A program made the position numbers and the translations under genes. This document shows, one piece after another, positions 23,156 to 34,448 of a DNA stretch of 64,000 bases (within the stretch, counting starts at the first letter, position 1; every line of letters begins with the position of its first letter). The stretch lies in assembly GCA_030549775.1 (NCBI GenBank), contig CM060174.1, positions 40,653,086 to 40,717,085 of the forward strand, in the 5' to 3' direction. Source of the stretch: Tamarix chinensis (Eukaryota; Streptophyta; Magnoliopsida; Caryophyllales; Tamaricaceae). Below the pieces are notes generated by a model. The model was given only the letters and a program-made list of their open reading frames with translations. It was not told the DNA's origin and made no database searches.

Positions 23156-24056
23156 TATAATACCTCCAAATTTTCACATTTGAATTTTTTTTAATAAAAA
23201 ACCATACACTATGATAGGGAGTGCTACTGTTGTGATCGGCACAAGCTTGACCCCCGACAAGTCTCGTACCAATGACAAGGCTAGAAAATTAACAAGATAT
23301 GAATTTTATTATGGAATAGAACCATAGGGATTTTAATAATTCATAATTAAAAAGAAAAGTAGAGCTCATGATACAAGAGTTATTACAGAAATAGGAAACT
23401 AGTATAGTATCAAAGCCTTTCTGGGGAGAACAATACAATTAACAAAAGATGGTTAAAATAGAAGTAGGTGAGTTCGGATAACACTCGCTCTTGGGCCCCA
23501 TGCTAGGTCCAACAGGCTTTCACTTAGCCTGACCCAACACATCGAATGCCTCAAAGTCATCAAATGCATCATCTTTTACCTACACCAACTTAGAAGGGGC
23601 CATTGCTTATGGGAATGAGCAACACCTATGAAATGGTTGATTAGTAACTACGTACTGAGTAAGGTAACCATATGGGTAAAGCCATACAAGTATAAACAAG
23701 CAAATAAGGCAATATTTAATTTAGGTTTATATCATTATTTGAGATATAGAACATTATTTTTGTCTTACACCTTTCACATATTACTTCCGTGTGAGTGTGG
23801 GGACTTCACTATTATAGTTAGTGGACTGAAAAACACTTTAGGGAAAAGCAGAATTTCCCACTATTATAGTCAATGGACCGAATAACACCCTAGGGTAAAA
23901 TACACCTGACCACTATTATAACCAGTGGACCAAAAATTATCCTCATGGCCCAAACTTACGTGGTGTTCCACTGTAAGTAGTTAGTGTATTTTCCATGATT
24001 TATTTCTATACAAAGTTTTGTTTATCAAGCTTAAAACCCCTACTATTATAACCAAT
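23156..24056 (-). mobile_element. Tekay-like LTR fragment (3' portion)
   Basis: The left end TATAATACCTCC matches the 3' terminus of minus-strand giant LTRs. An acceptor-like TTGGTGTAG|GT lies at 23581-23580, about 425 bases from the end, preceded by GCTCATTCCCATAAGCAA. Then come four eroded CCACTATTATA..GTGGACC units (23800-24056), cut off in the last unit by the Cassandra-type LTR. Sequence differs too much from 25802-30880 to be the other LTR of that element. Confidence 0.7.
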
Positions 24057-24360
24057 TGTAACACCCCGAGTAAATATGACCATGCGGGGGCTACCTTGAA
24101 GCGCTTTTGGATTGATCGTCTGGCCCCACAGATCAACACGAGTCCTTTCAGCACGCTTTGTCCTCACTCACGCACTTCCCGAGAAATTTTCGGAAAATTT
24201 CAGAAACTTCCCAGGAGGTTACCCATCCTAAAATTGCTCCATGGCCAGCACGCTTAACTGTAGAATTCTTAGGATGGAATCACCAAAAGGATGGTATACC
24301 ATGTTGATATAAGTAGCCAGATCAATCCTTATAATACTCTCCTAAATTTGGGGTATCACA
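24057..24360 (-). mobile_element. Cassandra-type TRIM solo LTR with 5S rRNA region
   Basis: 304 bases. The minus strand starts TGTGATACCCC and ends GGGGTGTTACA, with TG..CA ends. Inside are 5S rRNA promoter elements in the same orientation. Cassandra elements are plant non-autonomous retrotransposons whose LTRs carry 5S-derived Pol III promoters. The flanks CCAAT (left) and GCACT (right) do not match. The left side is LTR repeat sequence and the right side is gag, so the LTR sits on a rearrangement junction. Confidence 0.8.
24207..24259 (-). promoter_or_regulatory. 5S rRNA-like internal promoter (box A and box C)
   Basis: On the minus strand AGTTAAGCGTGC (24259-24248) is an exact 5S box A. 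GGATGGGTAACCTCCTGGGA (from 24228) is box C with one change (GTGACC to GTAACC). Between them the 5S sequence has diverged. This could still support Pol III initiation but is not a 5S gene, because the 5' and 3' parts of 5S are absent. Confidence 0.8.
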
Positions 24361-25276
24361 GCACTGTAGCATTCGAAACTTCTATGACCAAGTTGTCCAC
24401 TGCCATGGCACTGAATCAGCTTTCCCATACAATCCTTGCCCGGATGGTCTCTTTTGCAACGTCGGCAGTGGTAGTGTCGATCCCGTCTCTTGCTTGACGT
24501 TGATTTGGAAGTACTTTGATTCCTCTTACGTTGAGCCTTAGTTTGAAGTTGAGGCTGGTCCCCCACAACCTTGCTACTGGGGCGATAACTCTTTGCTTCG
24601 GTCTCGGTCTCTTCGTTCTTTCTCTTGCCTAAGATGGAGGCTTGTTCTTTGATCAAGGCATCAGCGTTACATGCTCGCTCATACACCATACTCAGGTCGT
24701 GGAAAAAGTCAGCGCCCATCATGCTTCGGATGTTGAATCGAAGTCCTTGCTCGAATTGAAAGATTTTCGTTGCCTTGCTAGCTGCTATCCCGGGGGCGAA
24801 CCTCAGCAACTCCGTAAATCGTGCGTAGTACTCTCGAACCGATAGGTTTCCTTGTGTCAGCTCCATAAATTCCTTGAGTTTGGCCCTCTTGAGACTTTCT
24901 GTGTAAAAACGCTTACGGATGGCGGTCATGAAGTCTTCCCAAGATACTGGTCATCCTCCTTGAGTTTGAAGATCTTCCCACCAAGTATCGGCCGACCTCG
25001 AAGTAAATACGTCGCGATGTTTGTCTTTCGTTCCTCAGGGCAGTTGAGCGCCTCAAAGGTCCTATCAAAGTCTCGTATCCAGCTTTCTAAGACCACGGGA
25101 TCTTCTTTTCCATCGTATGTCGGGGGTCGATGACGCAAAACCCTATTGAGCCAATCTTCTCCGATACTTGTCGAGGGTAACGTTTCTTGGGGTTGCGGCA
25201 ACGAGGAACGTTGAGCCATCCCTATGAGTACTTCAAACGCCCTCTCTAAATTGTTAATTCGTTCGTCTCGTTCCAT
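24361..25276 (-). pseudogene. gag: gag (truncated, one frameshift)
   Basis: The start ATG is at 25276. The first 116-codon frame (to 24926) holds the gag N-terminus and RPPTYDGKEDP; a frameshift near 24926-24945 leads to a 195-codon frame. That frame has FYTESLKRAKLKEFMELTQG, SVREYYARFTELLRFAPG and a basic linker. It ends with two nucleocapsid knuckles, CRRCKRDHPGKDC and CHGSGQLGHRSFEC; the latter has S for the second C. The reading frame runs straight into the Cassandra-type LTR, so the C-terminus is replaced. Gag would form the particle and bind RNA. Confidence 0.85.
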
Positions 25277-25469
25277 GTTGAGTTAGCTGTAAAACAGAAG
25301 TCTGTTAGGGAAGGTGCTATTCCTCAAGCTAGGTGATCTAAACCTAGATCACTCAATCTACCCATACCCAGCTCTCAGGACTAATCCGGTTTTCTTGAAA
25401 CAAAGGAGAGATGGTTTGAAAACTCCTTTTAGGAATAATTTAACTTGAAAAAATTATGTGAAATACCTT

Positions 25470-25801
25470 GATACTAACTTGTAGTATCAACTCAAAACAT
25501 TTAAAAATCGAGACAGGTTTTATGAGAATACATGATACCAACTTGTGGTACCAGCTTAAAAGATTAAAACCGAGAGCGTGGTCAAAACCAGTTCTGATAC
25601 CGAATTGTGGTATCAGCTTGAAAGGATTAAACCAAGAACGTGGCCGAAACATGCTTCAAAATCAAATACAAACTTCAAAAACCAAATTTATGTTCGAAAA
25701 TGAGCGTGGCCAAAGGACCAACCGCTCTGATACCAACTTGTGGTATCAGCTTAAAAAGATTAAAACCGAGAGCGTGGTCGAAACCAGCTCAGATACCATA
25801 T
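25470..25801 (-). repeat. 63-bp tandem repeat carrying primer binding sites
   Basis: GATACC..TTGTGGTATCAG-type units start at 25470 (eroded), 25534, 25596, 25729 and 25792, with spacings 64, 62, 133 and 63. The last unit is cut by the LTR end. Each full unit has the palindrome arms TGATACCA and TGGTATCA around a 5-base loop. On the minus strand the unit next to the LTR gives TGGTATCTGAGC, one mismatch from the initiator-Met primer site. The unit 63 bases further in gives the exact TTGGTATCAGAGC. Confidence 0.85.
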
Positions 25802-26514
25802 TGTAACACCCCCAAAATTCACTACTGAAAAATTTCGTTAATTAAAAGGAAGATTAGCGGAAGCAGATAAATAAAACGTGAACTTTGGGAGTATTACCGA
25901 CACACTTAGTACCAGACCGGTTCACTCATACCGTTCCAGTACCAAGTGCTAAGGCTAAGAAAATGAAATACAATTCGAGAGACATTCAACATGCAATAAT
26001 CAGAGTAAATTGCAAGAACTTCAACATATTTAAATCAGAGTAGCGCATCAAATCGTTTTCAGGAATAAAATCCACCAATGGTGGTTACTTTAACAACGTT
26101 AACATTTAAAACCAAGAATTTAAATGAGAAAGAGAAAAAGCCATGATATCGGAAAATTCCTTACTCTCCTTCCCGTAACCCACTTGAGTAGCACCTGAAA
26201 ATACCTGCAAGGGCACTGCCCATTGAATAGGCAGGGGCCCCATAAAGGGAATCCCTTCAGTACTACGGTACTGAGTAACCCTTTAATACCACACTTAAAG
26301 ACAAGCCCGCATACGGCACATAATGCAAGTCACGCACATAAATAATGAGAGGTGCATACGTAACAATAACACGTAACACAAGTTATAATTCACGATTGAT
26401 ATCTTTGGGCCTTAAGCCATGTCATAGTGTAATATCAGTACATTCTGGCCTTAAGCCATTATTCCATCATCATTCAATCAATATCATATTTTATATCCAT
26501 ATGAGTGCGAGAAC

Positions 26515-26905
26515 CCCACTATTATAACCGGTGGACCGGAAAGTATACACTCAGGGCAGAACGCCTCTGACCATTATTATTGCCGGTGGACCGGAAGATA
26601 AACACACAGGGCAGAATGCACCTGACCACTATTATTTGCCGGTGGACCGGTCTGGCCCTGACTCACATGGTGTTCCACTATAAGTGATTAGTATTTTTCC
26701 ATAATCTTATCCACATACATAACCGATTTTATTAAGCTCGGGACCCCCACTATTATTGCCGGTGGACCGGAATACAGATAACTCATCATCCAGGGCACAA
26801 CGCTCCTGGCCACTATTATAACCGGTGGACCAGAATATATAAAGAATCATCATCCAGGGCACAACGCTCCTGACCACTATTATAACCGGTGGACCGGTAC
26901 TCAAT
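26515..26905 (-). repeat. CCGGTGGACCGG repeat cluster
   Basis: Six copies of CCACTATTATAACCGGTGGA plus CCGG, with core starts at 26528, 26583, 26639, 26759, 26822 and 26886. The spacer carries CAGGGCAGAA.GC.CCTGAC. The cluster is interrupted once by ACTCACATGGTGTTCCACT, an element also found in related copies. Confidence 0.85.
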
Positions 26906-27599
26906 ATCATAATCATCTGGGCCCGGCTCATTAATATTTCACTTTTAATAATAGTATCTTTCCTTTCTTTAATCAGCACATCAATCATATTTATTTGCCT
27001 CGAATGGGAGATCGATAACCCGGGACACAAAGGTACACCGGTCGTACCGGTGCATATCAGCTACTCAGTACCCTTTAACCATGAACCCAAGGACGCAAAG
27101 GTACCCTGGTCGTACTGGTGCATAAAGCTAACTCAGTACCCTACTGACAAGGACACCTAATCCATAAGTATGCATACCCCCTAACTAGGTCCGTAGAGCT
27201 AGGAAGAGTAAGATATAGGGCCTGGTTGGGGCACAAAGGCACACCAGCAAATACCAGAATAATCGTGGACTAAACCACGTCCTTAGGGTAGCGACCCCTA
27301 AGGAGTCACCATTCCCGATCTCGAGGTCTTTCACTTTAAGTAATAGTGTCTTAATTAAGGTGATCACGAAAAGCACGATAATCCGATACTTATTCACTTT
27401 CAATCGTTTTGATATCATTAATCGTTTCTTATTCAGATGATTATTCAGGATATCACAGAGAAACCATTAAGGTCATATTAATTATCAAATACTCTTACTT
27501 GGCTAATCAGCATCATTTAATCATATAAATGTTCCACAATCTCAAAGACATATTAGGTACAAATTACTCATTTGCCATTTACTTATATAATTGTTAAGT

Positions 27600-28840
27600 A
27601 TCCGTTCCTTACTTGATAAATTACCACATTACCCTTAAGGTGCATAATTACCAAATTACCCCTTGTCCACTTTAGATTACCAAATTGTCTCCTACACTTT
27701 TTAAATCACCATTCACCCCTCATAATTACTACACTTATCATATTTCCCTTTTGGTTGGTCATATTACCAAATCGCCCTTCTCCTTTGTTATAATGACTAA
27801 ATTTGCCCTTGAGTTGGGTAAATTACTAAATTACCCTCCTTCATTATCATAATTACTATTTTGCCCCTTTAGTTGGTTAAATAATTATCACTTTATCCCA
27901 TAATTGGCTAAATTACCAAATTGCCCCTTTATTTGGATAAATTACCAAATTACCCCTCTCCTTTATCATAATTACCATTTTACCCCTCTCAATTATTTTA
28001 ATTGCCATTTACCCTTTTTAATCATTGTAAATCCCAAATTACCCTTCTTCATAATTACAAATATTAATTTACCCTTTTTCATAATCAAAATTACTATATT
28101 ACCCTTCTCCATTATTAAAATTACCATAATGCCCTTTAATTGGTTAATTTACCAAATTACCCTTCTATAGTATCATACTTATCCAATTGCCCTTCTACAA
28201 TCATAATTCTATTGCTAAATTATCTTTTTCAATTACCAAGTTACCCCTTACTCCCAAGTTTACCATAATATCCTTTCATTTACAAAATTACCATTTTACC
28301 CCTTTCATCCAATTTTACCATAATATCCTTTTATTTATGAAAATTACCACCATACATCTTTTACTTTACAAATTACTATTTTACCCTTTTACATCCAAGA
28401 TTACCATCTTTATCTTTCCTTACATAATTAGCATTTTGCCCTTCTTTTCCAATTTACCATATTACCCCTTTACTTATAAATTTCCGCTTCGCCATTCACT
28501 TATAAAATTTACCATATTACCCTTTACTTATGAAATTATGATTTTGCCCCTCTACCTCCAAAATTACCATAATGCCCTTTTTACTTGAACAATTACCATA
28601 ATGCCCTCCTTCATCCAAAATTACTATTTTGCCCCTACTTCCAAAATTACCATTTTACCCTTCTTTCTCACAACTTACAATTTTATCCTTTACTTATAAA
28701 TTATCATTTAACCCCTTTATTTTTAAATTACCAAAATACCCTTTTACTTATAAAATTACCGAAATACCCTTTTCGCTTATAAAATTTCCATTCAACCCCT
28801 TTATTCACCATTTTTATGAATTTACTAACAATACATAAAA
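27600..28840 (-). repeat. 1.2-kb degenerate AATTACCAAATTACCCCTT array
   Basis: Units of roughly 30-40 bases alternate AATTACCA and TTTTACCCCTTT-type blocks. It accounts for frames of 65-133 codons rich in Pro, Phe, Leu and Tyr on the plus strand at 27904-28838. It is absent from the other LTR copies and lies in the putative intron. Confidence 0.8.
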
Positions 28841-29439
28841 TAATGATATTAATACTTCATTTTTATCATCTAAGTCCACCAACTTGTCATTTTTCAACAT
28901 AATACTCATTAGAAACTACACACATTGATTTATATACCTCATAAGCATAATTACTAAAATACCCTTAAACAATAACATCATTCAACATGGTACATCATAA
29001 ACAAGTATTTAACATTTCTATCCATATTCCAACTCCTTCTTTATTTAACATACCTACATATGGCACAAAAGTTATCATGCTTTTTCTTTTAAAAAAATAA
29101 TATAAGAAACCATAAACATATCATGCTAAGCATACAAAACATGCATAAAATCATACTAAACCCTAAATGTGCTAGCATGCGTTTTTCCACATATTTAAGG
29201 GAGGATTAACGGTTACCTTAATCCAGCAAAATATCAAATCTTACCAAGCATAATTAGCAACTCAACACCTAAAAATAATATCCATCATATTTATGTTAGA
29301 AATAAGAATCCAAGTATAAAACTTTATAAATTTTAATTAATAAAACACTTAACATAAAATACCATTATACCTTAAAAATTAGCCAAATAATTTTTTTAAA
29401 ATGAAGCAAGATTTATCATTTTCGGGGTAGGGTCTTTAG

Positions 29440-30540
29440 GCTAGAAAAGAAGGTGGTTAGGGGAGGTTCTAAGGCAGGGGAATGGTGGATAAGTGTAGAG
29501 GGGGTGTAGGTGGAGGCCAAGGGTGGTTTCACGACGGCTTAAGGAGGCGGAGACGGCGGAGGCAAGGCGGCGAAGTTGGCTGCCGAAAAGGGTCGAGGGG
29601 GAGGGGCTGAGAAGGAAGGAAAAGGAGAGGGAAAAATGGAGGGGTTAAAGGGCTGTTTTTGGCTAACTAATGCATGGTGGTTGTAGAGGGGGTTGCAGGG
29701 TGTCGAACGGTGGGTTTGGTGGCGGCAGAGGTGGCCGGACGGCGGCGGAAGCGGCGGTTGCAGGTGGCTTGGCGGTAAGGGGGAAAAGCTGGGAAGAAAA
29801 AGGAAAAGGAGGAGAAGGGAGGACGTGTAGGGCTCAAGGGGCGGCATGGTGGTGCAGGGTGGTAGTAGGCGGTGGCAGAAGGCGGCGCAGGGGCTGGGCT
29901 TGGTGGTTCAGGCGGCGGAGGCTGGCGGTGATAAAAAAAACGAGGAAGAAAAATGGGGAAGATGGAAGGAGAGAGGAGGGAGCTCGGGGGAAGAGAAGGG
30001 CTCGAAAATGAGGGGAATGGAGGGCTGGGGAGATGGAGAAAAAGAAGAGGGAGAAGGGAGGGGCAGGGATGGCCGACGATCGGTGCTGCAGGTGGCAGGG
30101 GAGAAAGAGGGAAGAAGAAGGAAAGGGAGAGAGCATGCGAGGCGGTGGTCCAGGGCTGGTTTGGCTCGAAAAGGGAAGGAAAACGACGGGGGAAGAGAGA
30201 GAGGGAGAGGGAGCAGGTGGTGGTGGCAGGAAGCCGCAGTTGCAGGCTGGCATGGCGACGGGAGCAGGTCGGGCGTGGGAGAAGGAGAAGGGAAGAAGGG
30301 GCTGGCGGCTGGACCGGCGCAAGAAAAGAAAGAAAAAAAGATGAGCCGGCCGGTCCAGGGGAAAAAGAAGGGTGCGGCTGGGCGGGCACACGAGGGGCAG
30401 GGGAGAAAGATCGGGCCTGTGGCCCAGTGCGCAAGGAGGGGGGGGGGGAAAGTAGGCCGAGGGGTCTGGCGGCCCAAAGCTAGGAAGAGGGGAAAAGAAA
30501 ATAGAGGGAAGGAGAAAGAAAAGAAAAGGTAGGAAAAGGA
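29440..30540 (-). other. GC-rich promoter-leader segment of the 5' LTR
   Basis: Purine-rich on plus and therefore pyrimidine-rich on the sense strand, with GGCGGCGG runs and a G9-10 tract at 30438-30447. Position and strand bias match the islands of the other giant LTRs. I see no convincing TATA box in this copy. Confidence 0.55.
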
Positions 30541-31439
30541 AATTGGGGAAAAATGGAAAAATTGAGAATAATTAAATTTATAAAATAACAAGATGTAATA
30601 TTTTTGATAATAAGTTTATTTAATAATTTAATTTAATATAATTAAATAAATGGGCTTAGAAAGGATAATTATAGTAAACTACTAGTTTGAAAATTTATTT
30701 AAATGAAATAATATGATAAATAGAAAAATATTAAATTTTATTTTATTAAATACTCTTATCCAAACTTACATACTCTAAAATCCATAAAATGATTAAAATA
30801 AATAATTTTAAAAGAAAATTTTATTTCAAATAAAAGTTATCTTTTAGAATTTAGGTTTTCGAAATTTTTGGGGTATTACAATAAGTAGTGCCTAGCTTAT
30901 CCCTCTCTTTTTTGTTCCCCTTTTCCTTTACTTGATAATCAAGCATAATCTTGGATATAAAGGTTGGTGTAACACCCCCAAAATTCACTCCTAATTTTTT
31001 TTTTGAAAGGATAAAGCGGAAGCTAGAAGAGAATTTGGGGAATGTTACCACTACTTCTAACACAAGATAAATGTCCACCATCTATCTCATGCTAGATGCA
31101 AGGCTAAAACCTGTCAAAAAAAACTTCAGACATCTATGTCGTAAGGATAAACTCCCACAAGGAGATATCTACAAGCAGATGGCAAGTGAATCAATTCACT
31201 AAATAAAATCATCGCTGAATCAATCAGCGGAACCTGTGAAATAAATCCAAATTTTAAAAGCTTATCAGAGTACGAGAAATTGAAAGTTAATTACAATACC
31301 CTTGATATTTTAAATACAACACTTGAAACATCCAGACATAAATACAATTAAACCAGAAAAATTCCGATATAACAAATTCCGGATTGCCTACTCTCTTAAG
31401 CCAAGTCTTCCACCCAAAAACAATACCCGATTTAAAACA

Positions 31440-32607
31440 CTTGCACGAGAGGTCTGCTCCCCACCATCAGTGGATCATCACAGGACCCATTCAACCAAGG
31501 TAGCATCAGTACGGGTCCGGTACTGAGTAAATCAAGACAACCCAACTCAGGGAAGGAAACATGAAACACATAAGATATGAAAGACTATAGCTTACAATTC
31601 TTATACTCAATTATACATGTATTACATACAATAAAACATAGGATTATCGATTCATGCTCACAGGTACATTACTAGACATGACAGCACATAAGATACCAGT
31701 GTACAAGAAATCACGATCGCATGCTAAGTAACACCAATCAAGCAATCCAATAATAATCATTACTACATCTGGTTTTATTTATTTATGATGAGTTCAAGGA
31801 CCCCACTATTCTTAAACCGGTGGAACGGTCTGAAGCACCTCTCGGGGACAACACACCCGAGCCACTATTAGCATCCGGTGGAACGGATCCTACACCTCTC
31901 AGGGCAAAACGCTCCTGAGCCACTATTCTGAACCAGTGGAACGGCTTGAAGCACCTCTCGGGGACAACACACCTGAGCCACTATTATCATCCGGTGGAAC
32001 GGATCCTACACCTGGTCCTGACTCACGTAATCTTTCACTTTAAATAATTAGTGTCTTATCCATTACTTATCATATTCTTATTCATGATGAGTATAGGGCC
32101 CCACTGTTCTTAATCCGGTGGAACGGACTGAAGCACCTCTCAGGGACAAGTCACCTAAGCCACAATTATCATCCGGTGGAACGGATTCGACACCTCCCAG
32201 AGCAAAACGCTCCTGAGCCACTATTATCTTCCAGTGGAACGGACCCTACACCTCGGCCCAACTCACGTGATCTTCCACTTTAAATGATTAGTATCTTATT
32301 TAATGATTTTAGCCGACCGTAAACCAGGCCCACATAAAATAATTCTATGGCATAAAGATACAGCATAGGGTATCATATAATATCAATCCATACTCAACCA
32401 TTCATATACTCAAATACATACCATATTCAACGTTATACTAACATGCATTGGTATTGGGGCTATGAACTCATACATACATAAAATTTCCACACAGAAAACA
32501 ACATACACTGGACAGGATTAAATGATCAATAAGCATAGTCATCACCTTCCACTCGGAACAGAAATACATCCAGATTCTATCATAAGTAAAGGTAAGTAAT
32601 GACTTAC
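31440..32607 (-). other. Putative intron inside the solo LTR
   Basis: Donor GATTCAG|GTAAGTC at 32607-32606 is a near-perfect plant 5' splice site. The acceptor homologue is TCGTGCAAG at 31441-31440, 472 bases from the LTR end, aligning with CCTATGCAG|GT of the copy at 39836-44992 through the shared context GGGGAGCAGACCTC. Confidence 0.45.
31795..32260 (-). repeat. CCGGTGGAACGG repeat cluster
   Basis: Seven units of CCACTATT.T.ATCCGGTGGAA with spacers CACCTCTCGGGGACAACACA and CACCTC.CAGGGCAAAACGCT. The right arm is AACGG instead of ACCGG, so the dyad is imperfect in this subfamily. Two larger units of about 300 bases each begin after GATGAGT near 31790 and 32090. Confidence 0.8.
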
Positions 32608-34440
32608 CTGAATCTGAAGCTAGCTAAGCAAATTGAGAAAGAGGGAGAGCTATCGAAAGCTCGACAATCCACGGGAAAGTTTTCCTAGATCGCCGATAGA
32701 AATCGGAACTAGGTTAGAAACTATCTTATCAATTAATAATTCACATATTATAACAAAATCAAGACAACGACCTTTCTTGGAAAATGCGTCCAAAACTTAG
32801 GACTCAAGAGCATAGCTCTATTAAGATTTAAGATTTAAATATAAATCAAATGATTTAAAACCCAAACACAGAAATTGATTAGATAAAAGACACACAACAC
32901 AATCAATTTTATAAAACCATCCCCAAAGATTAGGGTTTTTAAATGCCTAAACTACGAATCGACCAAATCACATTTATTATCTCAAATTGGTAGTTTTAAA
33001 ACACAATTAAACTAATTTTAGATAAATCTAGAAAATCAATTTCAACCAAAACAAATCTTTCGCTTAATCAGTTCAAGACGATCCGTTTTCAAAATTAGGG
33101 TTTTAAAGCCTACGACACAAACTTGGGTAATTCAAATCAATTAATTCCAATTAAAGGTATTAGAATACAATTAGGATCATTTCAACTACTTCTATAAATT
33201 TAATTTTAGAAAAACAACTATACATATAACCAATTTCATAATCTCACTTGAAATCTAGGGTTTTAGGCCCAAAAATGCAATTCGGTAAAATTCTATAAAT
33301 TTAATCAAATTGAAAGTTTAGAAATGCAATTAGACACATTTTATAACATATCAAATAATCAATTGATCAAAACCGCTAAAAGAAATACCCAATTAGCACA
33401 ATTAGGGCTTTTGAGCCCGGAATACAAATCCGATCAATTCTTGCTAAAATATATAAATTGACGGTTCGGAAATGTAATTAAATATATTCTAAAGTAAATT
33501 ATATAATCAATTGAATAAAGCGACCCGATTACACAATCCAATTTAGTTCCGCAAGAGATTTGACTTAAAAATCCAATTCCGATTAATTACATATAATTTT
33601 CCCAAATTAACACTTCCGATATGAAATTAAATACATTTCAAACTATATTGTAAAATCAATTGAGCGGAACAACTCAATTACGCAACCCAATTTCAATACA
33701 CACGAATTTTGACCTAGAAATCAAATTCGATTGATTCCGCATAAATTTCTCAAATTGACGGTTCCGACATGAAATTAGATACATTTAAAAACATATTGTA
33801 AAATAAATTTATCCAAAATTGCCAAATTGGACGGATCCGAAAAATTTGGGCATAACCCGGCCTAAAATTCAATTTTCCAAATTATCCACACAAACCATAC
33901 AATTAACATATCCGAATCAATCTTACAGCACATATATACATAATACAACAATTAATTTAGTTTATCACAAGCTAAATCATACCCAATTAATTAAATTAAT
34001 ATTAGGGTTTTCGAAAATTTATACCAAACGAAATTCAACGAATCGGGACAAAGGAAGGCCGGAGGAGCTTCGTCGGAGGTCGGGGGTGGCTCGCCGGTGG
34101 TCGGGAGATGTCGACGATGGCCGGGCAGTGGCGCGAGCTGCGTGGCTCGTCGCTGCAGCGGTCTGCTGCCGCTGCTGCTCCTGCGCGGCTATTGTGCTGC
34201 GTCGGTTGCAGCTGCTGTGGCTGTTGCCTGCTACGGTGGTCGGTCGTGGTGACGAGGGGCAGTAGGTTGGAGGTCGACGACCGACGAAGGAGGAGCAGGG
34301 AGGAGGAGGGGCTGGGGTTTCTGGCGCGGAGAACAGGTCGGGATTAGGGGAGACGGGAAAAGGAAAGAGAAGAGAAAAGGAAAAGGAAGAGGGGGGTCGA
34401 CTGGTTGGGGTAGGGCTGCAGGTTTCTTTTTTTTTAATTT

Positions 34441-34448
34441 TATAAATA
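34441..34448 (-). promoter_or_regulatory. Probable TATA box of the solo LTR
   Basis: TATTTATA on the minus strand, about 850 bases from the LTR start and followed by the CT-rich leader. Its position is similar to the TATA boxes at 5712 and 43970, but the flanks are not conserved. Confidence 0.4.

Larger units (their letters stand above)
26205..29216 (-). other. Putative intron inside the 5' LTR
   Basis: Donor-like TTAAG|GTAACC at 29216-29215 (weaker than the other copies) and acceptor-like CCCTTGCAG|GT at 26206-26205, 404 bases before the LTR end. A second AG|GT (TTTTCAG|GTGC) follows 10 bases on. Because this is a 5' LTR still joined to its gag, such splicing would remove about 3 kb from the leader of the genomic RNA. 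Confidence 0.4.
24361..30880 (-). mobile_element. Tekay-like Ty3 element, 5' half only
   Basis: Reading leftward from 30880: a 5079-base 5' LTR, a leader with five primer-site-like repeats, then gag ending abruptly at the Cassandra-type LTR. Protease, RT, RNase H, integrase and the 3' LTR are missing. The right flank after the LTR is ATAAG; no matching duplication is found. The gag has few lesions, so the element is younger than the one at 1-4225. Confidence 0.85.
25802..30880 (-). repeat. 5.1-kb 5' LTR
   Basis: The minus strand begins TGTAATACCCCAAAAATT and ends GGGGGTGTTACA. Order from the LTR start: AT-rich head, GC-rich promoter-leader, donor-like AAG|GTAACC at 29216, AATTACC array, CCGGTGGACCGG cluster, acceptor-like TTGCAG|GT at 26206, end. 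Long frames of 185-255 codons in the GC-rich part lie on both strands and are not called as genes. Confidence 0.85.

Noticed and set aside
24195..24290. A 5S rRNA gene
   Set aside because: Only the internal promoter part is similar; the 5' and 3' thirds of 5S are missing and LTR ends surround it.
27904..28838. Frames of 65-133 codons rich in Pro, Phe and Tyr
   Set aside because: They follow the AATTACCAAATTACCCCTT array; the residue period mirrors the DNA repeat.
29667..30591. Overlapping frames of 176-255 codons on both strands
   Set aside because: They lie in the GC-rich LTR leader, are Pro/Ser- or Gly/Arg-rich in both directions, have no domain, and are not conserved as protein in sister LTRs. 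Base composition removes stop codons here.
23156..30880. One Tekay-like element with LTRs at 23156-24056 and 25802-30880
   Set aside because: The two LTRs share only family-level similarity at their 3' ends, too divergent for a pair from one insertion whose gag has a single frameshift.
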